From: Stachybotrys elegans
Taxonomy: Eukaryota; Ascomycota; Sordariomycetes; Hypocreales; Stachybotryaceae
Length of the DNA stretch: 64,000 bases
Assembly: GCA_020746835.1 (NCBI GenBank)
Contig: JAGPNK010000020.1
Span: 124,001 to 188,000, forward strand
Reading direction: 5' to 3'
In this document: in pieces, positions 43,896-55,117 of the stretch
Numbering within the stretch: position 1 is the stretch's first letter
How the letters are laid out: the number at the start of each line of letters is the position of its first letter
The notes under the pieces: generated by a model
Database searches by the model: none
What the model saw: only the letters and a program-made list of their open reading frames with translations
Told to the model about the DNA's origin: nothing
Made by a program: the position numbers and the translations under genes

Positions 43896-44704
43896 CTAGC
43901 TCATGTCCTTGATTAACTTTCTAACGAGCTTCTTCTGTTCTTCGAGGCCGAGTCGCTTATCGTCCGTTTCCTGGACGGCCCTGCCGACGGCTATGACGGT
44001 TTTGACGTTTTCGCTATTCACCCAAAATTTGCCGTTACGCCCGGTGGCCGTTTCAAACTGTAGACCAGCGCCGGCAAGCTCGTCGAGGACCACCACCTTG
44101 CCGTCCTTTGCCGTCTTGGGCATCATAAGGCGGCGTGCCATGCCCAGCGAGATGGTGAAGAGCATGCCGCCCACGAGAGGTCCCAAACCGTCGGATTTGC
44201 CTGTAGCGGGCGAGACACACTCAATCTCGGTGTCCATGTGCTTATTTGCGAGGCTAACGCGCGCGTAGACGAGGGCTCCAGGGGCAAGAATCGGCCGGGT
44301 CTTCTTCGTAGCAGACTCGAAGGATAGTTGGGGGAGAATTGCAGACGTGGTGTAGTCGGAAAGCGTCACATAGTAGACTTCGGCCGCACTTTTCTGGACG
44401 GTGCCGATGACGAGCTCGTTGACCCGAGGGGTATACTGTAAAGATCCAATTAGCGACTGCCATAACAATTATGCGCCGTGTCCTCGGAGTTAAGTAGCGT
44501 GCTTACACGGCCTTCAGATGTTTCGACCCGGATGGCATTCTTTTGGCGATCCGTGATGAGCTGGCCAGCAAGCATGGGAACGAGGGCGTCGGGGGGCACA
44601 TAGCGCAGGCCGGGTCCTAGCCGTAAAGGCTTCTTCTCATGCGTGGGTATGAGGGAGGGATCGATGCGATCCCCGGGCAGGACGAAGACCGACTCGCTGG
44701 CCAT
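43896..44704 (-). CDS. RRP40: Exosome complex cap subunit Rrp40
   Basis: S1/KH subunit of the RNA exosome that helps guide RNA into the 3'-5' nuclease channel (EXOSC3 in animals). Exon 1 is 44507-44704, the intron is 44436-44506 (71 nt) and exon 2 is 43896-44435; 245 residues, normal length. Sequence marks: SVFVLPGDRI at the start, GLRYVPPDALVPMLAGQL, the S1 part GRYTPRVNELVIGTVQKSAA with VYYVTLSDYTTSAILPQLSF, GALVYARVSLANKHMDTEIE, and the KH-like G-x-NG element in ETATGRNGKFWVNSENVKT. The phase-0 splice is fixed by the invariant YTPRVNELVIG block. An alternative upstream frame start (44845) is out of step with the family. It is divergent from SSZ1 with 436 bp between the ATGs. Confidence 0.96.
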
Positions 44705-45140
44705 GTCTTGTTTGCAGATGGGTGGGAAGTGAAGCCTGGGATGCGCAGAGATGTGGCGGAGGTTCAGCCTTGTCGAGATTTCATTACTGGATGGGACTGA
44801 CCTGCACAAGCATCTCTCGCACCAGCCACAGCATCTTAGCCTCATATGGCGGGGCAGTTGTGGCCAGCGAACCTATCGATACTGGTAGTGGGTCAGTTAG
44901 CCACAAAGGCTCGGGTCCAATTGTGAGGAGGGGAGGTTTTTTTTTTTTTTTTTTTTTTTGCGTCTACTGGAATTTTTTTTTTTGGTAGGCAGAATTGAAA
45001 CCCCACCACCGCTCCCGCAGTACAACTACCTGCCTTTGCCTCTACCCACCATCGCTCGCTGAAGGTGCTCCTGTCATCCCACACAACGACCCGAGATAAC
45101 ACTTTTCCCTCCGACTCTCGAAGACCCTGAATCAGATTCA
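44705..45140. promoter_or_regulatory. Shared divergent promoter of RRP40 and SSZ1 with a T23 tract
   Basis: 436 bp between two ribosome/RNA-related genes. It contains a run of 23 T (44937-44959) and a second of 11 T (44973-44983) on the plus strand. Long poly(dA:dT) tracts exclude nucleosomes in fungi, which fits a constitutive two-way promoter; that role is inferred. Confidence 0.6.
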
Positions 45141-46990
45141 ATGGCCGAAAACGAGGCAGTTCAGGCCGGCGTTGAGCCCGGCGATCGCGTGGTTATTGGC
45201 ATCACCTTCGGCAACTCCAACAGTTCGATTGCGTACACCGTCGACGACAAGGCCGAAGTTATTGCAAACGAAGATGGAGGTCAGTGCTTCCAACCACCTG
45301 TTTCTTGGTCTTGGAGGATCTGGGAATGCTTCTATTGAGTTGTGGGCATGTTGTGCTGACTCCGGTGCGGTTGTATAGACCGACAGATCCCTACTGTCCT
45401 GTCCTATGTCGATGGCGATGAATACTACGGAACTCAGGCCAAGGCCTTCACTGTCCGCAACCCAAACAACACTGTCGCATACTTCCGCGACTTTCTAGGA
45501 CAGGAGTATGCATTCTCAGTTTCCACGCGCTGATATACGGCTGACCATGCTATTGCAGGTTCAAGTCGATTGACCCCACGCACTGCCATGCAACTGCCCA
45601 CCCTCAAGATGCATCCGACTCTGTTGCCTTCACCGTGAAGGACAAGGCCGAGGAAGATGCCTCCTCGATCCCCGTGTCTGAGGTTTCCACCCGCTACCTC
45701 CGCCGTCTTATCCAGTCCGCCTCGGACTACCTGGGCAAGAAGGTTACTTCGGCCGTCGTCACCGTCCCTACCAACTTTGGCGAGAAGCAGCGCGAGGCCC
45801 TGATCAAGGCTGCCAATGAGGCAGGCCTCGAAATTCTCCAGCTCATTTCGGATCCCGTGGCCGCGATCCTGGCTTATGATGCCCGCCCGGAGGCCGAGAT
45901 CAAGGACAAGATCATCGTGGTTGCTGATCTTGGTGGCACTCGATCCGATGTTGCCGTCGTTGCCTCGCGTGGTGGTATGTACACCATTCTGGCCACGGCT
46001 CACGACTACGAGTTTGCCGGTATCCACCTGGACCAGGTCCTCATGGACCACTTCGCCAAGGAGTTCATTAAGAAGCACGAGGTTGATCCTCGTTCCAACC
46101 CCAAGAGTCTGGCCAAGCTGAGGCTCGAGGCCGAGGCCACCAAGAAGGCGCTCAGCCTGGGAACCAATGCCCAGTTCAGCGTTGAGAGTCTGGCGGACGG
46201 TTACGACTTCTCCTCCACCATCAACAGGATACGCTATGAGATGGTTGGCCGCAAGGTTTTCGAGGGCTTCAACCGCCTAGTCGAGGGTGTCATCAAGAAG
46301 GCTGAGCTCGATGTGCTCGATGTCGACGAGGTCATCATGTGCGGTGGTACTTCACACACTCCCCGCATCGCCAACAACTTCCGCGGAATCTTCCCTGAGA
46401 CTACCCAGATCTTGGCTCCCGCTACCAGCACCGCCGCTATCAACCCCTCCGAGCTCCAGGCCCGTGGTGCCGCACTACAAGCCTCTCTTATTCAGGAGTA
46501 CGAGGCCGCCGATATTGAGCAGTCTACTCACCCTGCTGTGACCACCGTGAAGCACATCTCCAACGCTATCGGTGTCGTGGCTACCGGTGCCGATGATGAG
46601 GAAACGTTTACCGCCATCATGCCCGCCGAGACTGCTGTCCCTGCTCGCCGAACTGTCCAGATCCAGGCTCCCAGTGATGGTGGCGACGTTCTCATCAAGG
46701 TCGTCGAGGGTGGCACTCACATCAAGGTGACCAAGCCTGAGCCCAAGGCCAAGGAGGAGAAGGGCGAGGAGGATGAGGACGACTCTGACTTCAGCGACGA
46801 GGAGGATGAGGAGAAGCGCGAGAAGATATGGAAGATTGGCAATGAGCTTGCTGAGGCGGCCATCCGTGGTGTCAAGAAGGGCGCCAAGGTTGAGGTTACC
46901 GTCAACGTGCAGGCTGATCTCAGCGTCACCATCACGACGAGAGAAGTCGGCAGCAAAAGCGGTGTCCGCGGCACCCTGTCGGCACCCTGA
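45141..46990 (+). CDS. SSZ1: Ssz1, ribosome-associated Hsp70-like protein
   Basis: Pairs with the J-protein zuotin to form the ribosome-associated complex that stimulates Ssb on nascent chains. Exons 45141-45279, 45379-45505 and 45559-46990; 565 residues. The N-terminal ATPase domain shows VVIGITFGNSNSSIAYTVDD, IPTVLSYVDGDEYYGTQAKA, VTVPTNFGEKQREALIKAAN and VIMCGGTSHTPRIANNF. As in yeast Ssz1, phosphate-loop residues are altered (FGNSNSSIA rather than LGTTNSC) and the substrate domain is short. A fungal acidic insert (EEKGEEDEDDSDFSDEEDEE) sits before the C-terminal part. The three-exon model is fixed by the joints EDG|DRQIPT and GQE|FKSIDPT. Yeast also calls this PDR13. Confidence 0.95.
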
Positions 46991-47496
46991 GCAGTGAAAT
47001 AAGACGCTGCCGCTGGGGAAATTGTCACGCCCCCTCCTTCGTGTAGGTAGGGATGGAAAGCAGTACAGCTGCGCCAAGATACGCACATGTAACGAGGAGT
47101 AGGAATCAGACGAAAACACGGGCTATTGGTGTACCGGGAAGATGTTGGATTTCAGGTCGGCATCCACGATAGAGGACTAGAATAGCGTGAATATTTGCAC
47201 CATCAAGAGATGGGTGGCAATGGGGATGGGATTCCCCCTGCTCGGGACGGTTTCATGAGGGAAATGCTGAAAAAGAAAGGTGCATTGCTCGCTATTCCAG
47301 GTGTTAATACAAGATGCTTGTTCTGTTAAAATTCCCTCCAACTCCGATGGATCATTGAACGGATCCCTTTTTGCGAATGAATCTGCCCTGTACCTACTCC
47401 TCTCAGCATCTACTATTCCTATGAACCCTATTTCCAAGCAAACCAGAACCAGGCATTCAGAGGGGTCTACAAGTGCTAGGTAAAGAGTACGCTGAT
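46991..47496. other. Convergent 3' region between SSZ1 and the NT-C2 gene
   Basis: Two 3' UTRs are expected here. No conserved frame or repeat is seen. Confidence 0.6.
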
Positions 47497-48916
47497 TCAT
47501 GTAGCCGCACTACCAGGTAGACGCCAGGCAATCAGGTCGTCGCGCAAGTCGGATTCCTGAAGTTCCCTGACGCGCTTGAGGCCCGTATCGCGCATGCTCG
47601 AGTCGTCCCTAAGGGTGCTGGCCATACTGACAAGGCTACCGCTACGGCTCCTGGCCATGTCCTCGTCGCGAGAGCCGCGGACGTCACGGCGGGAGCCGCG
47701 CTTGGAGAGGCTGTTGGAGTGTTCGACGACGGTGGAGGTGCTCTTGTCGCTCGAGACGCTGTGGTTGCGCCGGTGGGAGTGGCCGCTGTGCTGCCGGCGG
47801 TGCTGGTGGAGGCGACGCATATCGATGGGCCTGAGGGTGGCGTGAGTCTCGTGGTCGTCGGCCGTAAGGTGCTCGTCGGCATCGTTGGCTGCTGGGTGAC
47901 GGCTTGATCCCCATCCATCGCCTCCGGCGAAGATGTCTTCTATGACCTCATCGGCGGGCAGCTCGCTGAGCTGGCGCTGCCAGGAGGCGGCAAGTGTGCG
48001 GCGGTACAGGTCCTGGAGCTCGGAGTGATCGCGAGACTTGGAAATGTTGGGAACAGCTATATATGATTTGTGTCAGTTGAGGGCCTAGGGTGTGGATGCG
48101 AGAGAACATACGTCCAGCAGCATCGTCCTCAGCCTGGTCGGGTGCAATCAGCCCCGTGATGCCTCCAAAGACGGGGGCTGTCCTGAGGGGCGGCGAGACG
48201 TAATTGCGATCTCCATCAACTTGGATCATGAGAATGCCAATGCGCAGTGTACTGTTGACTTTGCTGTCCTGCATGAGATGTCGCCTGACGATGCCCTCTT
48301 CGACGACCTCATCCTCGGGCAGCGCGCCTGATTTCGAGGGAGGAGCGAGAGTGGTACCGCTAGTGCCGAAGCTGCTATTGCGTCTCCTGGGGGACAGGGC
48401 GGCATCTTTGACAAAAGCTTCGCTCTCCTCGACGTACTCGCTGAGGTTGAAGCGGACGTAGCCCAAGGTGATCTTCTCAGAGACGGGGAATTCCTGCAAG
48501 ACCTCGAACTCGATAGGACATTCGCCCAGGCAGTTGTTCTTGTCTATGGATATGCGGATGGACGGGACCACCTTGGTAAAGTTGTACTCAACGCGGTGAT
48601 TCGCGATGGGACACTTGGATGTGCGGCCTCGGTGCTCGGCGTGTATGGAGTGAGCGAGATGCCATTTGATAAAGGAGCTTCCTGAGACCAGTGGGACATT
48701 ATTGAGGTCGTAAATCTGGAGGTGCGTTAGCCGTCTGTCTGGTGGGGAAGTAGTAAAGGTTGAGAAGGGCTGAATCGGGTAATCTCTCACCTGAAGATGA
48801 AGATCAAACTTGGGCTAATCGAGTGAGTTAGAGTGGCGAGTTCCTGTGATTGATTTGGCGTGCCTGTGAAAGCAGCGTACCTTGCGATTCTTGCCAACTG
48901 CGAGCCCGAAAGGCAT
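47497..48916 (-). CDS. NT-C2 domain protein (EEIG/EHBP1-type N-terminal C2), 407 aa
   Basis: Minus-strand exons 48881-48916 (MPFGLAVGKNRK), 48791-48814 (PKFDLHLQ), 48112-48715 and 47497-48056; the tiny 24-nt second exon is needed to join KNRK to PKFDLHLQIYDLNNVPLVSG. Residues 1 to about 200 form an NT-C2 domain: HLQIYDLNNVPLV, SFIKWHLAHS, HRVEYNFTKVVPSIRISIDK, LGECPIEFEVLQEF and KITLGYVRFNLSEYVE. In animals such domains occur in EEIG1/FAM102 and EHBP1 and are thought to bind membranes or Rab-linked partners. After the domain come ELQDLYRRTLAASWQRQL and ADEVIEDIFAGGDGW, a conserved fungal module, and a basic serine-rich tail (MRRLHQHRRQHSGHSHRRNH). No calcium-binding aspartate set is evident. 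The cell role in fungi is unknown. Confidence 0.88.
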
Positions 48917-49912
48917 CGTGTCAGCGTGGTTGAATGATTATGAAGATACGAAGGGAGCATGTAATGATGAGGGTTGACAAGGGGGAGGACGACGGAGGGG
49001 AGGAAAATAAGTACAAGGGATGAGATGGGTTGCTGGTTGATAAGAAGAGAGACATGTCATTCAGAAGAGGAAGAAGGCAATGACGATTGAGGCCGGTAAG
49101 AGCCGACATGAAGCGAGGTGAGTTGAAGACACGGCAGATAATAAATAGGTAGTAGTAAAAGAACTGGAGCGTTTCGAGAGATTCATGCGAAATGCACATG
49201 GCCATCCATCACGAATGGGGAAAAGGCAGAAAGGTGCAGACAAAGGAGGCGTATTCGGCTTACTCAGGGCGTCCATGTCCTCAGCCGCGATTGGCCGGCG
49301 AGGGGCGGCAGCTGTTGGCTTTGAGATGAGGCAACTAGAAGTCTCCGGGTCTCCAGGTCAAGTCAAGCGTCGGGTGACTGCTGCGGCTATTAATGTATCG
49401 CCAGTCCCCGTGTCGCACCTGACTTAACGGAATGAGCTGGGTCCCCTAGGAGTGAGCCGGACGAGCCAAGAGAGAGAGGGATCGACAGCTCGAAGCGCGC
49501 CGACGGGAGGATCGATCAACAGAAGAAGATGAGGGGAGTATTTTGGCTGGTGCAATACATCACCAGAAAAGGTGGTATTAATTCGCAGGCAATACTGGCT
49601 GAGGTCGAGCGGCTGACTGACGTGAGATCTGGCATTGGATGAGAGAGCGGATGGATGGGAAAAGCCCCTCTCATGCCCCTGTAGCTGGCCTTCAGCGGGA
49701 ACCCCAGTAAAGTCGCCCGCATTTTCAGCATCACGTCAATGTCGGCACCCATGCTTATCGATAAAGCTTAATTGGAAATTTCCAAACACCCACTCACTCA
49801 CGCGAACCACCACACTCGACATCCACGAATCCAGCATTCTACGACATCCGCCTCGCCCAGACAGTGTTGGTCAATTTAACGAGGCAGCGCAGCCTCCTTT
49901 GCCTCCGAGGCC
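48917..49912. other. Divergent region between the NT-C2 gene and POP1
   Basis: Promoters of both genes, 1.0 kb. Short frames on either strand are not convincing. No gene is supported. Confidence 0.55.
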
Positions 49913-52657
49913 ATGCCGCCCAAGCCGTCGGGTGGCCCTTCTGGCCCGGCGAACAAGAGGCAGAAAACCGGCGATGCCAACTCCAAACCCAACGGCCGCA
50001 GCGACAACTTCAATGCCAACAACCAGAAGCGCTCCCGCCTCGTCGCCGCGCGCACCATTCCTGCTCAGCCAGCCCACGCCGCCTTGAAAGATGGCGAGCT
50101 CGACTTGCAGGCCTTTGTGGCCGCCCACGAGTTCGAGATCCGCTCCCTCGAGCAGAGCATGGCCACGTCCAAGGCCTCGGCCTCCACCAGGGCCTTCCAG
50201 CAGGTTCCCCGCGACCTCCGTCGTCGCACCGCTAGCCATAACCCGAAGAGAGTCCCCAGGCGTCTGAGAACCCGCGCGAGGAGGGAGATGGCCGAAGACA
50301 ACACCCCCACGGTAGAGGCCCGTAGCAGGAGGCCGAGGACCACCCGCGCCCAGATACGCGCCGAGACGTCACGCCGCCTGCGGATCCTGGCAACCCGTAA
50401 ACAGAAGAAGCGCCTGGAGCAGGCTAAAGCTGCCGGGAAGGACCCGAGCGCCGTCCAGGATCCCGGCGTGGTAGGCAGGACCCCGAGGCCAAAGATCCGG
50501 AGGGATGCGCTCAACGACCCGCCCAAGCCTGCGCCCAAGTACAGGAAGCGCCAGATTAGCAAGACATGGCTACCGACACATCTATGGCACGCAAAGAGGG
50601 CGCGTATGACGGAACCGAGCAACCCTCTCTGGCGGTTTGCTATACCTCTGACGCCCAACGAGAAGATCTACCGGCCGACGCATCGTGCTCAAGGCCATCG
50701 AGGCGCCGTGCTTTGGGATATGACCTACATGAGCACAATTGGTGTGTTTGGAAACCCGGCCGGCCTGGAGAGGGTCTTGAGAAGGATAGGCGTGTCAGCA
50801 GACTCTTGTTGGAACGCCCGAGGGGCCGACTGGAGAAAGGGTACCAGATCTTGGACGGGGAATTTGAGCAGGGACACGTCGCAGTCGAGGCGGCAGATAT
50901 GCCCAGCCACCATACTATGGAATCCCTCATCTACCGAACCAGAGTCGGATACCCCTCAGAGGTCTGTACAACGACAGGTCATGATACGGATACATCCTGC
51001 TGCCTTCCTGGAGGTGTTCAGGGAGCTCCTGCGCCTGAGCAAGATGGAGAACCCCCGAGTGTTTATAGAAGACCTGCGCTTCGAGATTGGCAGCATTGAA
51101 GTCACGGGGCCGGCTTCGACCGAGACTCTGATGGGTGTATTGACCCCATACTCAGGTCCACAGGGCGAAATCAATAAGCATGCGCGCCTATTCCAATCAC
51201 TCAAGGGGCTGACGAACCCAGCTTCGCTCCCTGTAAACTCTGTTCTGGGCTTCTCCATACAAGACCCCAGGTTACGGCATCCGCCACGTCGCATAGAATG
51301 GCCTGACGACGAACAGGCGGAGATGAGCCTGCTCGACACGATATCCAAATGGCCTGCTCATGAGGAGTTGAAGCCGCACGACATTTACGATCGCAACCTC
51401 CGCCACAAGGCATCCTGCCTCCCCTCTCAAAAGGCCATCAATAGGAGGAAAAGCGCAACCGCCCCTGGCAAATTCCTAGCACCTACCAGTCTCGATCCGC
51501 CGATACCCATCGCCCTGCTGGCAACGCGAAAAGGCATCGGCGGCCAGGCTCAGGGCACATGGACTCTCCTCGCGCCGTGGAAGTGCATCCTCCCGCTCTG
51601 GTACAGCCTCGTGCATGTCCCGCTCACATCCGGCGGGAACCCGCGGTTCGCCGGGCTCGACGAGCAGATGCAGGTTGCCTTTGAGCGCGGCGCGTCCTGG
51701 TTCCCGGCCGACTACGCCTGGACGGACGCCGGCGCCCAGTGGGAGCTGGATCAGCGGGCCAGGAGGAAGAGGGACTGGGAGAAGAGGCCCAAGAGCAAGA
51801 GGCCCGAGTGGCAGTCGCTCGACCTTGGAGCTGGGAGGAAGGGCGAGGTGGGCGATGGGCTGGCCTGCGACTGGGAGTTTCTGTTTGGTCTTGCCCGGCC
51901 GGGGGCGTTGCAGGCATCACCACAGGGAGAGTCGCAAGACGACGCCGACGCTATGGACGTCGACGAGCCTAGCCCAGCTCCTGAAGTCGAACCTCATGCC
52001 ACCTCCCTACATCTCCTCAGACACGTATCCAAAGCCACTTATAACACCCTGCTCTCCCCAGACGCCAGCCCCTGCTCCATCCCCAACGCCGTCATAAATG
52101 TCCGCATCACAATCGCTGGCCGCGGCACCGTCGGCCCCTGCGCCAGGATATACCGTCTTCCAACAAGCCCCGTGACGGTCCCCGCAAGCTCCGAAGTCGA
52201 GGTTCCCCTTTCGATCCCTCACCCGGACGCAACACCCCCAACTCTACCCCACGATCTGCGCGCGCAATGGCTCACCCGACTACACTCCCCGCCGTCGTCG
52301 CAGCCCAAGTCCACCGCCGCATCGCTGGCGGCGTTCCTCGACGTCGACGCGCGAAAGCAACTGCTCGCGCAGGACTTGACCACGCAGCCGGCCGACCCGG
52401 ATTGGCCAGGGGCCGCGCATCCCAACCAGCGGAGCATTGGCGGCTGCCATCCCCTTGTCCCCGACGCCGCGGACCTCATCGGCTTCGTCACCTCGGGCTC
52501 CTTCAACCTCAGCCTGGGTCGCGGGTCGGCCATCGGCAGTCTTGCGCTGGACAAGATACTGCCCGGCGTACGTGGGGATCCCCAAGGCGGGCACGTGTGT
52601 ATAGTGAGGGACGCGGGCCAGAACGTCGGATGGGTTGCCAGGTGGGAGGTGATATAG
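49913..52657 (+). CDS. POP1: RNase P/MRP protein subunit Pop1
   Basis: Largest protein of RNase P and RNase MRP, needed for tRNA 5' maturation and rRNA processing; nucleolar/nuclear. Single exon, 914 residues. The N-terminal POP1 domain has DLQAFVAAHEFEIRSLEQSM, RAFQQVPRDLRRRTASHNPK, RRLRTRARREM and WLPTHLWHAKRARM with IPLTPNEKIYRPTHRAQGHR. The central POPLD domain (about 545-630) has TWTLLAPWKCILPLWYSLVH and GASWFPADYAWTDAG. The C-terminus ends GFVTSGSFNLSLGRGSAIGS..CIVRDAGQNVGWVARWEV, as in other Pop1 proteins. The very basic N-terminal half fits RNA binding. Long frames in the other two phases are shadows of GC-rich coding sequence. Confidence 0.96.
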   Translation: MPPKPSGGPSGPANKRQKTGDANSKPNGRSDNFNANNQKRSRLVAARTIPAQPAHAALKDGELDLQAFVAAHEFEIRSLEQSMATSKASASTRAFQQVPRDLRRRTASHNPKRVPRRLRTRARREMAEDNTPTVEARSRRPRTTRAQIRAETSRRLRILATRKQKKRLEQAKAAGKDPSAVQDPGVVGRTPRPKIRRDALNDPPKPAPKYRKRQISKTWLPTHLWHAKRARMTEPSNPLWRFAIPLTPNEKIYRPTHRAQGHRGAVLWDMTYMSTIGVFGNPAGLERVLRRIGVSADSCWNARGADWRKGTRSWTGNLSRDTSQSRRQICPATILWNPSSTEPESDTPQRSVQRQVMIRIHPAAFLEVFRELLRLSKMENPRVFIEDLRFEIGSIEVTGPASTETLMGVLTPYSGPQGEINKHARLFQSLKGLTNPASLPVNSVLGFSIQDPRLRHPPRRIEWPDDEQAEMSLLDTISKWPAHEELKPHDIYDRNLRHKASCLPSQKAINRRKSATAPGKFLAPTSLDPPIPIALLATRKGIGGQAQGTWTLLAPWKCILPLWYSLVHVPLTSGGNPRFAGLDEQMQVAFERGASWFPADYAWTDAGAQWELDQRARRKRDWEKRPKSKRPEWQSLDLGAGRKGEVGDGLACDWEFLFGLARPGALQASPQGESQDDADAMDVDEPSPAPEVEPHATSLHLLRHVSKATYNTLLSPDASPCSIPNAVINVRITIAGRGTVGPCARIYRLPTSPVTVPASSEVEVPLSIPHPDATPPTLPHDLRAQWLTRLHSPPSSQPKSTAASLAAFLDVDARKQLLAQDLTTQPADPDWPGAAHPNQRSIGGCHPLVPDAADLIGFVTSGSFNLSLGRGSAIGSLALDKILPGVRGDPQGGHVCIVRDAGQNVGWVARWEVI

Positions 52658-53221
52658 ATATAGGAGAGGGAGGTCACGATATCAGTTGTAACAGTCTCTT
52701 AGTGGGTAGATGTGGGAGAACCTATATATATATATACCTGTGATGCATTGGATACTTGGTTTAAGCATGCGTTTATTGCATCAAATCTACTCTATGGCAA
52801 CATCCTCCTTGCTTCATGCTCGCCGCCTCCTCTCACATGTCCCACAGGAAACCTTTTAACTCACCCAGTGCCAGTAATCCCTTCCATCTGAAGCGCTACA
52901 CAGCAGCGCGCATCATGCCCTCTTTGGAAGAGCATCACTGGGAGGAGGTAGGTAATGGTGCGAAATGTGGGGGGGCAAATGCGAGATGATGATGTAACTT
53001 GGGTCGTCGAAAGGCGTCCTTGACATGTTGTATTTCCTGCAAACTATATAAATGGAATCTTGAAATGCGCAACTCCGTATCTGGCCAACTCGCTGTAGGT
53101 CTTCTAAATTTTCTCCCCGCGCTCAGGTTTCCAAGCCCTGCAAACTGAAGCCAAATCCAATCATTAGGTCATTATCCCCCAGAAAACGCCATTAAACCAA
53201 GAAATCATTCAAGAACGCAGA
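52658..53221. other. Intergenic region between POP1 and the GFA-domain gene
   Basis: Contains a short (TA)n run near 52724-52736 in the POP1 3' flank and the next promoter. No gene is seen. Confidence 0.6.
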
Positions 53222-53796
53222 ATGGCTTCCCATGCCAAGCCCGAGAGCATCGAGGGCGGCTGCCTTTGTGGCTCGATCCGTTATACAGTCAACTTCCCCC
53301 GGGATCATGATTTTGACAACGCCGTAAGATTCTCCTGCAAAACGAGGAAGAAAACAAACCTTAACAGAATATGAGCATCCCGCATGTCCAACAGCTAACC
53401 ATCAAACAGGTAACGACGTGCCAGTGCGAACAGTGCCGCAAGGGCACCGGTGTGCTCTTTTTAAGGGCTCATAAAGTGCCCATGTCAGCAGTGACATTCC
53501 AGTCCCAGTCGACCCTGAAGAACTACCATGCGACACCTGGGTATGCCCGTGGAATCTGCACCAACTGTGGTAGCTTCCTGTCCTGGCGAGAAGAAGACTC
53601 GGAATTCATTTCCCTGGCGGTGGGGTGCTTTGACAACAAGTATTTGACCAAGTATGGACGTGTACTGGCAGCTTCCCAGAAGCATGTGTGGTGTGGCGAG
53701 GAAATCCCCGGCGTCACCGACCATTTGCAGGGAAACAAATGGCGGCACGATAATGAAGGAGAAGGAGCTGAGCTCTTGTCGAGTAGCAAACCGTAG
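53222..53796 (+). CDS. GFA/CENP-V domain protein (zinc-dependent carbon-sulfur lyase fold), 162 aa
   Basis: Exons 53222-53323 and 53410-53796; the 86-nt intron has a GTAAGA donor and a GCTAAC branch site. The protein is one Gfa-like domain with all the cysteine ligand clusters: GGCLCGSIRY, TTCQCEQCRKGTG and ICTNCGSFLSWRE. The founding member binds glutathione and promotes reaction with formaldehyde; most fungal members are uncharacterised. The C-terminus has KHVWCGEEIPGVTD, close to the family's W-x-x-(I/L)-x-D-x-(L/I)P-like ending. Full length with both zinc sites, so probably functional; the substrate is unknown. Confidence 0.93.
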
Positions 53797-53912
53797 GGTA
53801 GTAATATCTGGCAGCACTCTCCATACCGAAACGTTTCACCCTGTAGACAAGTTTGTGATGTGCACTGTAACCTCAGATCGGTAATGAAGCAAGAGGCAGC
53901 GCGGCAGGCAGC

Positions 53913-55117
53913 TTAGTCTTCTTCACTAATCTCGCTCTCGTCGCCATCGGGAGTGCCGTGTTGACTGTTGGCCAGATCCTCGAAAGCGTCTTCCAGATCC
54001 TTCTCTAGGTCAGCGGCCAGGTCGTCCTCGTCCTCGTCCTGATCCATGGGCTCAGGATGCTGGTTATGGTGATAAGCAGCCTGTTGATTCTCGTGGTGAT
54101 TGACCGGACTGGGTAGCTTAAAGTCAAACTCCTCGACTTCCTCGCTCTCACCATCGGCATCGTCGCCCTCAGAGTCGCGCTGGTCCATGAATTCATCAAA
54201 GCGCCGTGCTGACGGAAAGGCAGGAGAGAAGTCGGTTCGCTTCGTGGCCATCTCAGCGCCAGGATATTCGATAAGAAGACCGCCATCGTCGTCATCCTCA
54301 TCTTCCTCTTCCTCCTCCTCCTGCTTCTTGCGAGACTTGGGTTTGGGCTCCTCCTTGGCAGGAGGCTTGGGAGGCTCTGGCTTTGGCAGAGACAGGGGCA
54401 TGTGCATGTTCTGCGGCTCCTTCTTCTTGGGTTCAGCCTTGCGCTTCGGCAGTTCTTTGCTGGGGACGGGGCTCTTCGGGCGAGGCTTTTCTGCTGGTTT
54501 ATTGGCCTGCTTCTCCACAGCCTTCTGTGGCGGCTTGGAAGCCTTGGGCTTAGCCTTTTCCTTGAGGAAGGGGTTCGCCTTCTCTGATGATGCCTTTGCG
54601 CTCTTGGCCGGGGCGGGAGCCGGGGCTGGCTTTGACGTGGATGCAGGCTTGTCTTGAACTTCCAAGTGAGGGAAGCGCTTGCTCAGGCTGTCGGGGTCGG
54701 TGTTGTTGGGCAGACGGGTCAGGTTCATGTTGAAGGTGGAATCAACCTTGTCGAGGATGAATGCCTTGTGATCGGGGTCAAAGTAGAGCACGTATTGCTT
54801 GTCGTTGGTGTCGCGGGTCCCAGCGTAGGCATACTTGCCGTCGGCGTCGCTGAATTGGAGGTCGTACGAGCCGGTCTTTCCGGGCAGAGAGGGCTTGAGA
54901 CGGGCATGCTGGGGTGCGTCGCCGGTGGAAAGGGCGGGCTTGTGGTTGTCTGGAAATCAGAACAGGTTAGTTTTGGACGAGTCCAAAGGCGGGCAGATAA
55001 GGTGGCGGGCGCACATTTGATGCCAGTGAAGATTTCATTGGATGTCCTGCCAAGTAGACCGTCGCCGAGAATGACGGGGTACTTGCCGGTGAGGGTCGGG
55101 TCGATGAGGCCGGCCAT
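53913..55117 (-). CDS. EAF (ELL-associated factor) family transcription elongation factor
   Basis: EAF proteins partner ELL to raise RNA polymerase II elongation in animals and S. pombe. Exon 1 is 55015-55117, the intron is 54950-55014 (65 nt) and exon 2 is 53913-54949; 379 residues. The N-terminal domain (1 to about 115) starts AGLIDPTLTGKYPVILGDGL and continues GSYDLQFSDADGKYAYAGTR, YVLYFDPDHKAFILDKVDST and FNMNLTRLPNNTDPD, the EAF core. The rest is disordered: a lysine/proline/alanine-rich middle, an acidic run (EEEEEEDEDDDDGG), and an acidic end (DLEKDLEDAFEDLANSQHGT), like the transactivation tails of animal EAFs. It converges on the GFA-domain gene with 116 bp between stops. Confidence 0.92.
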
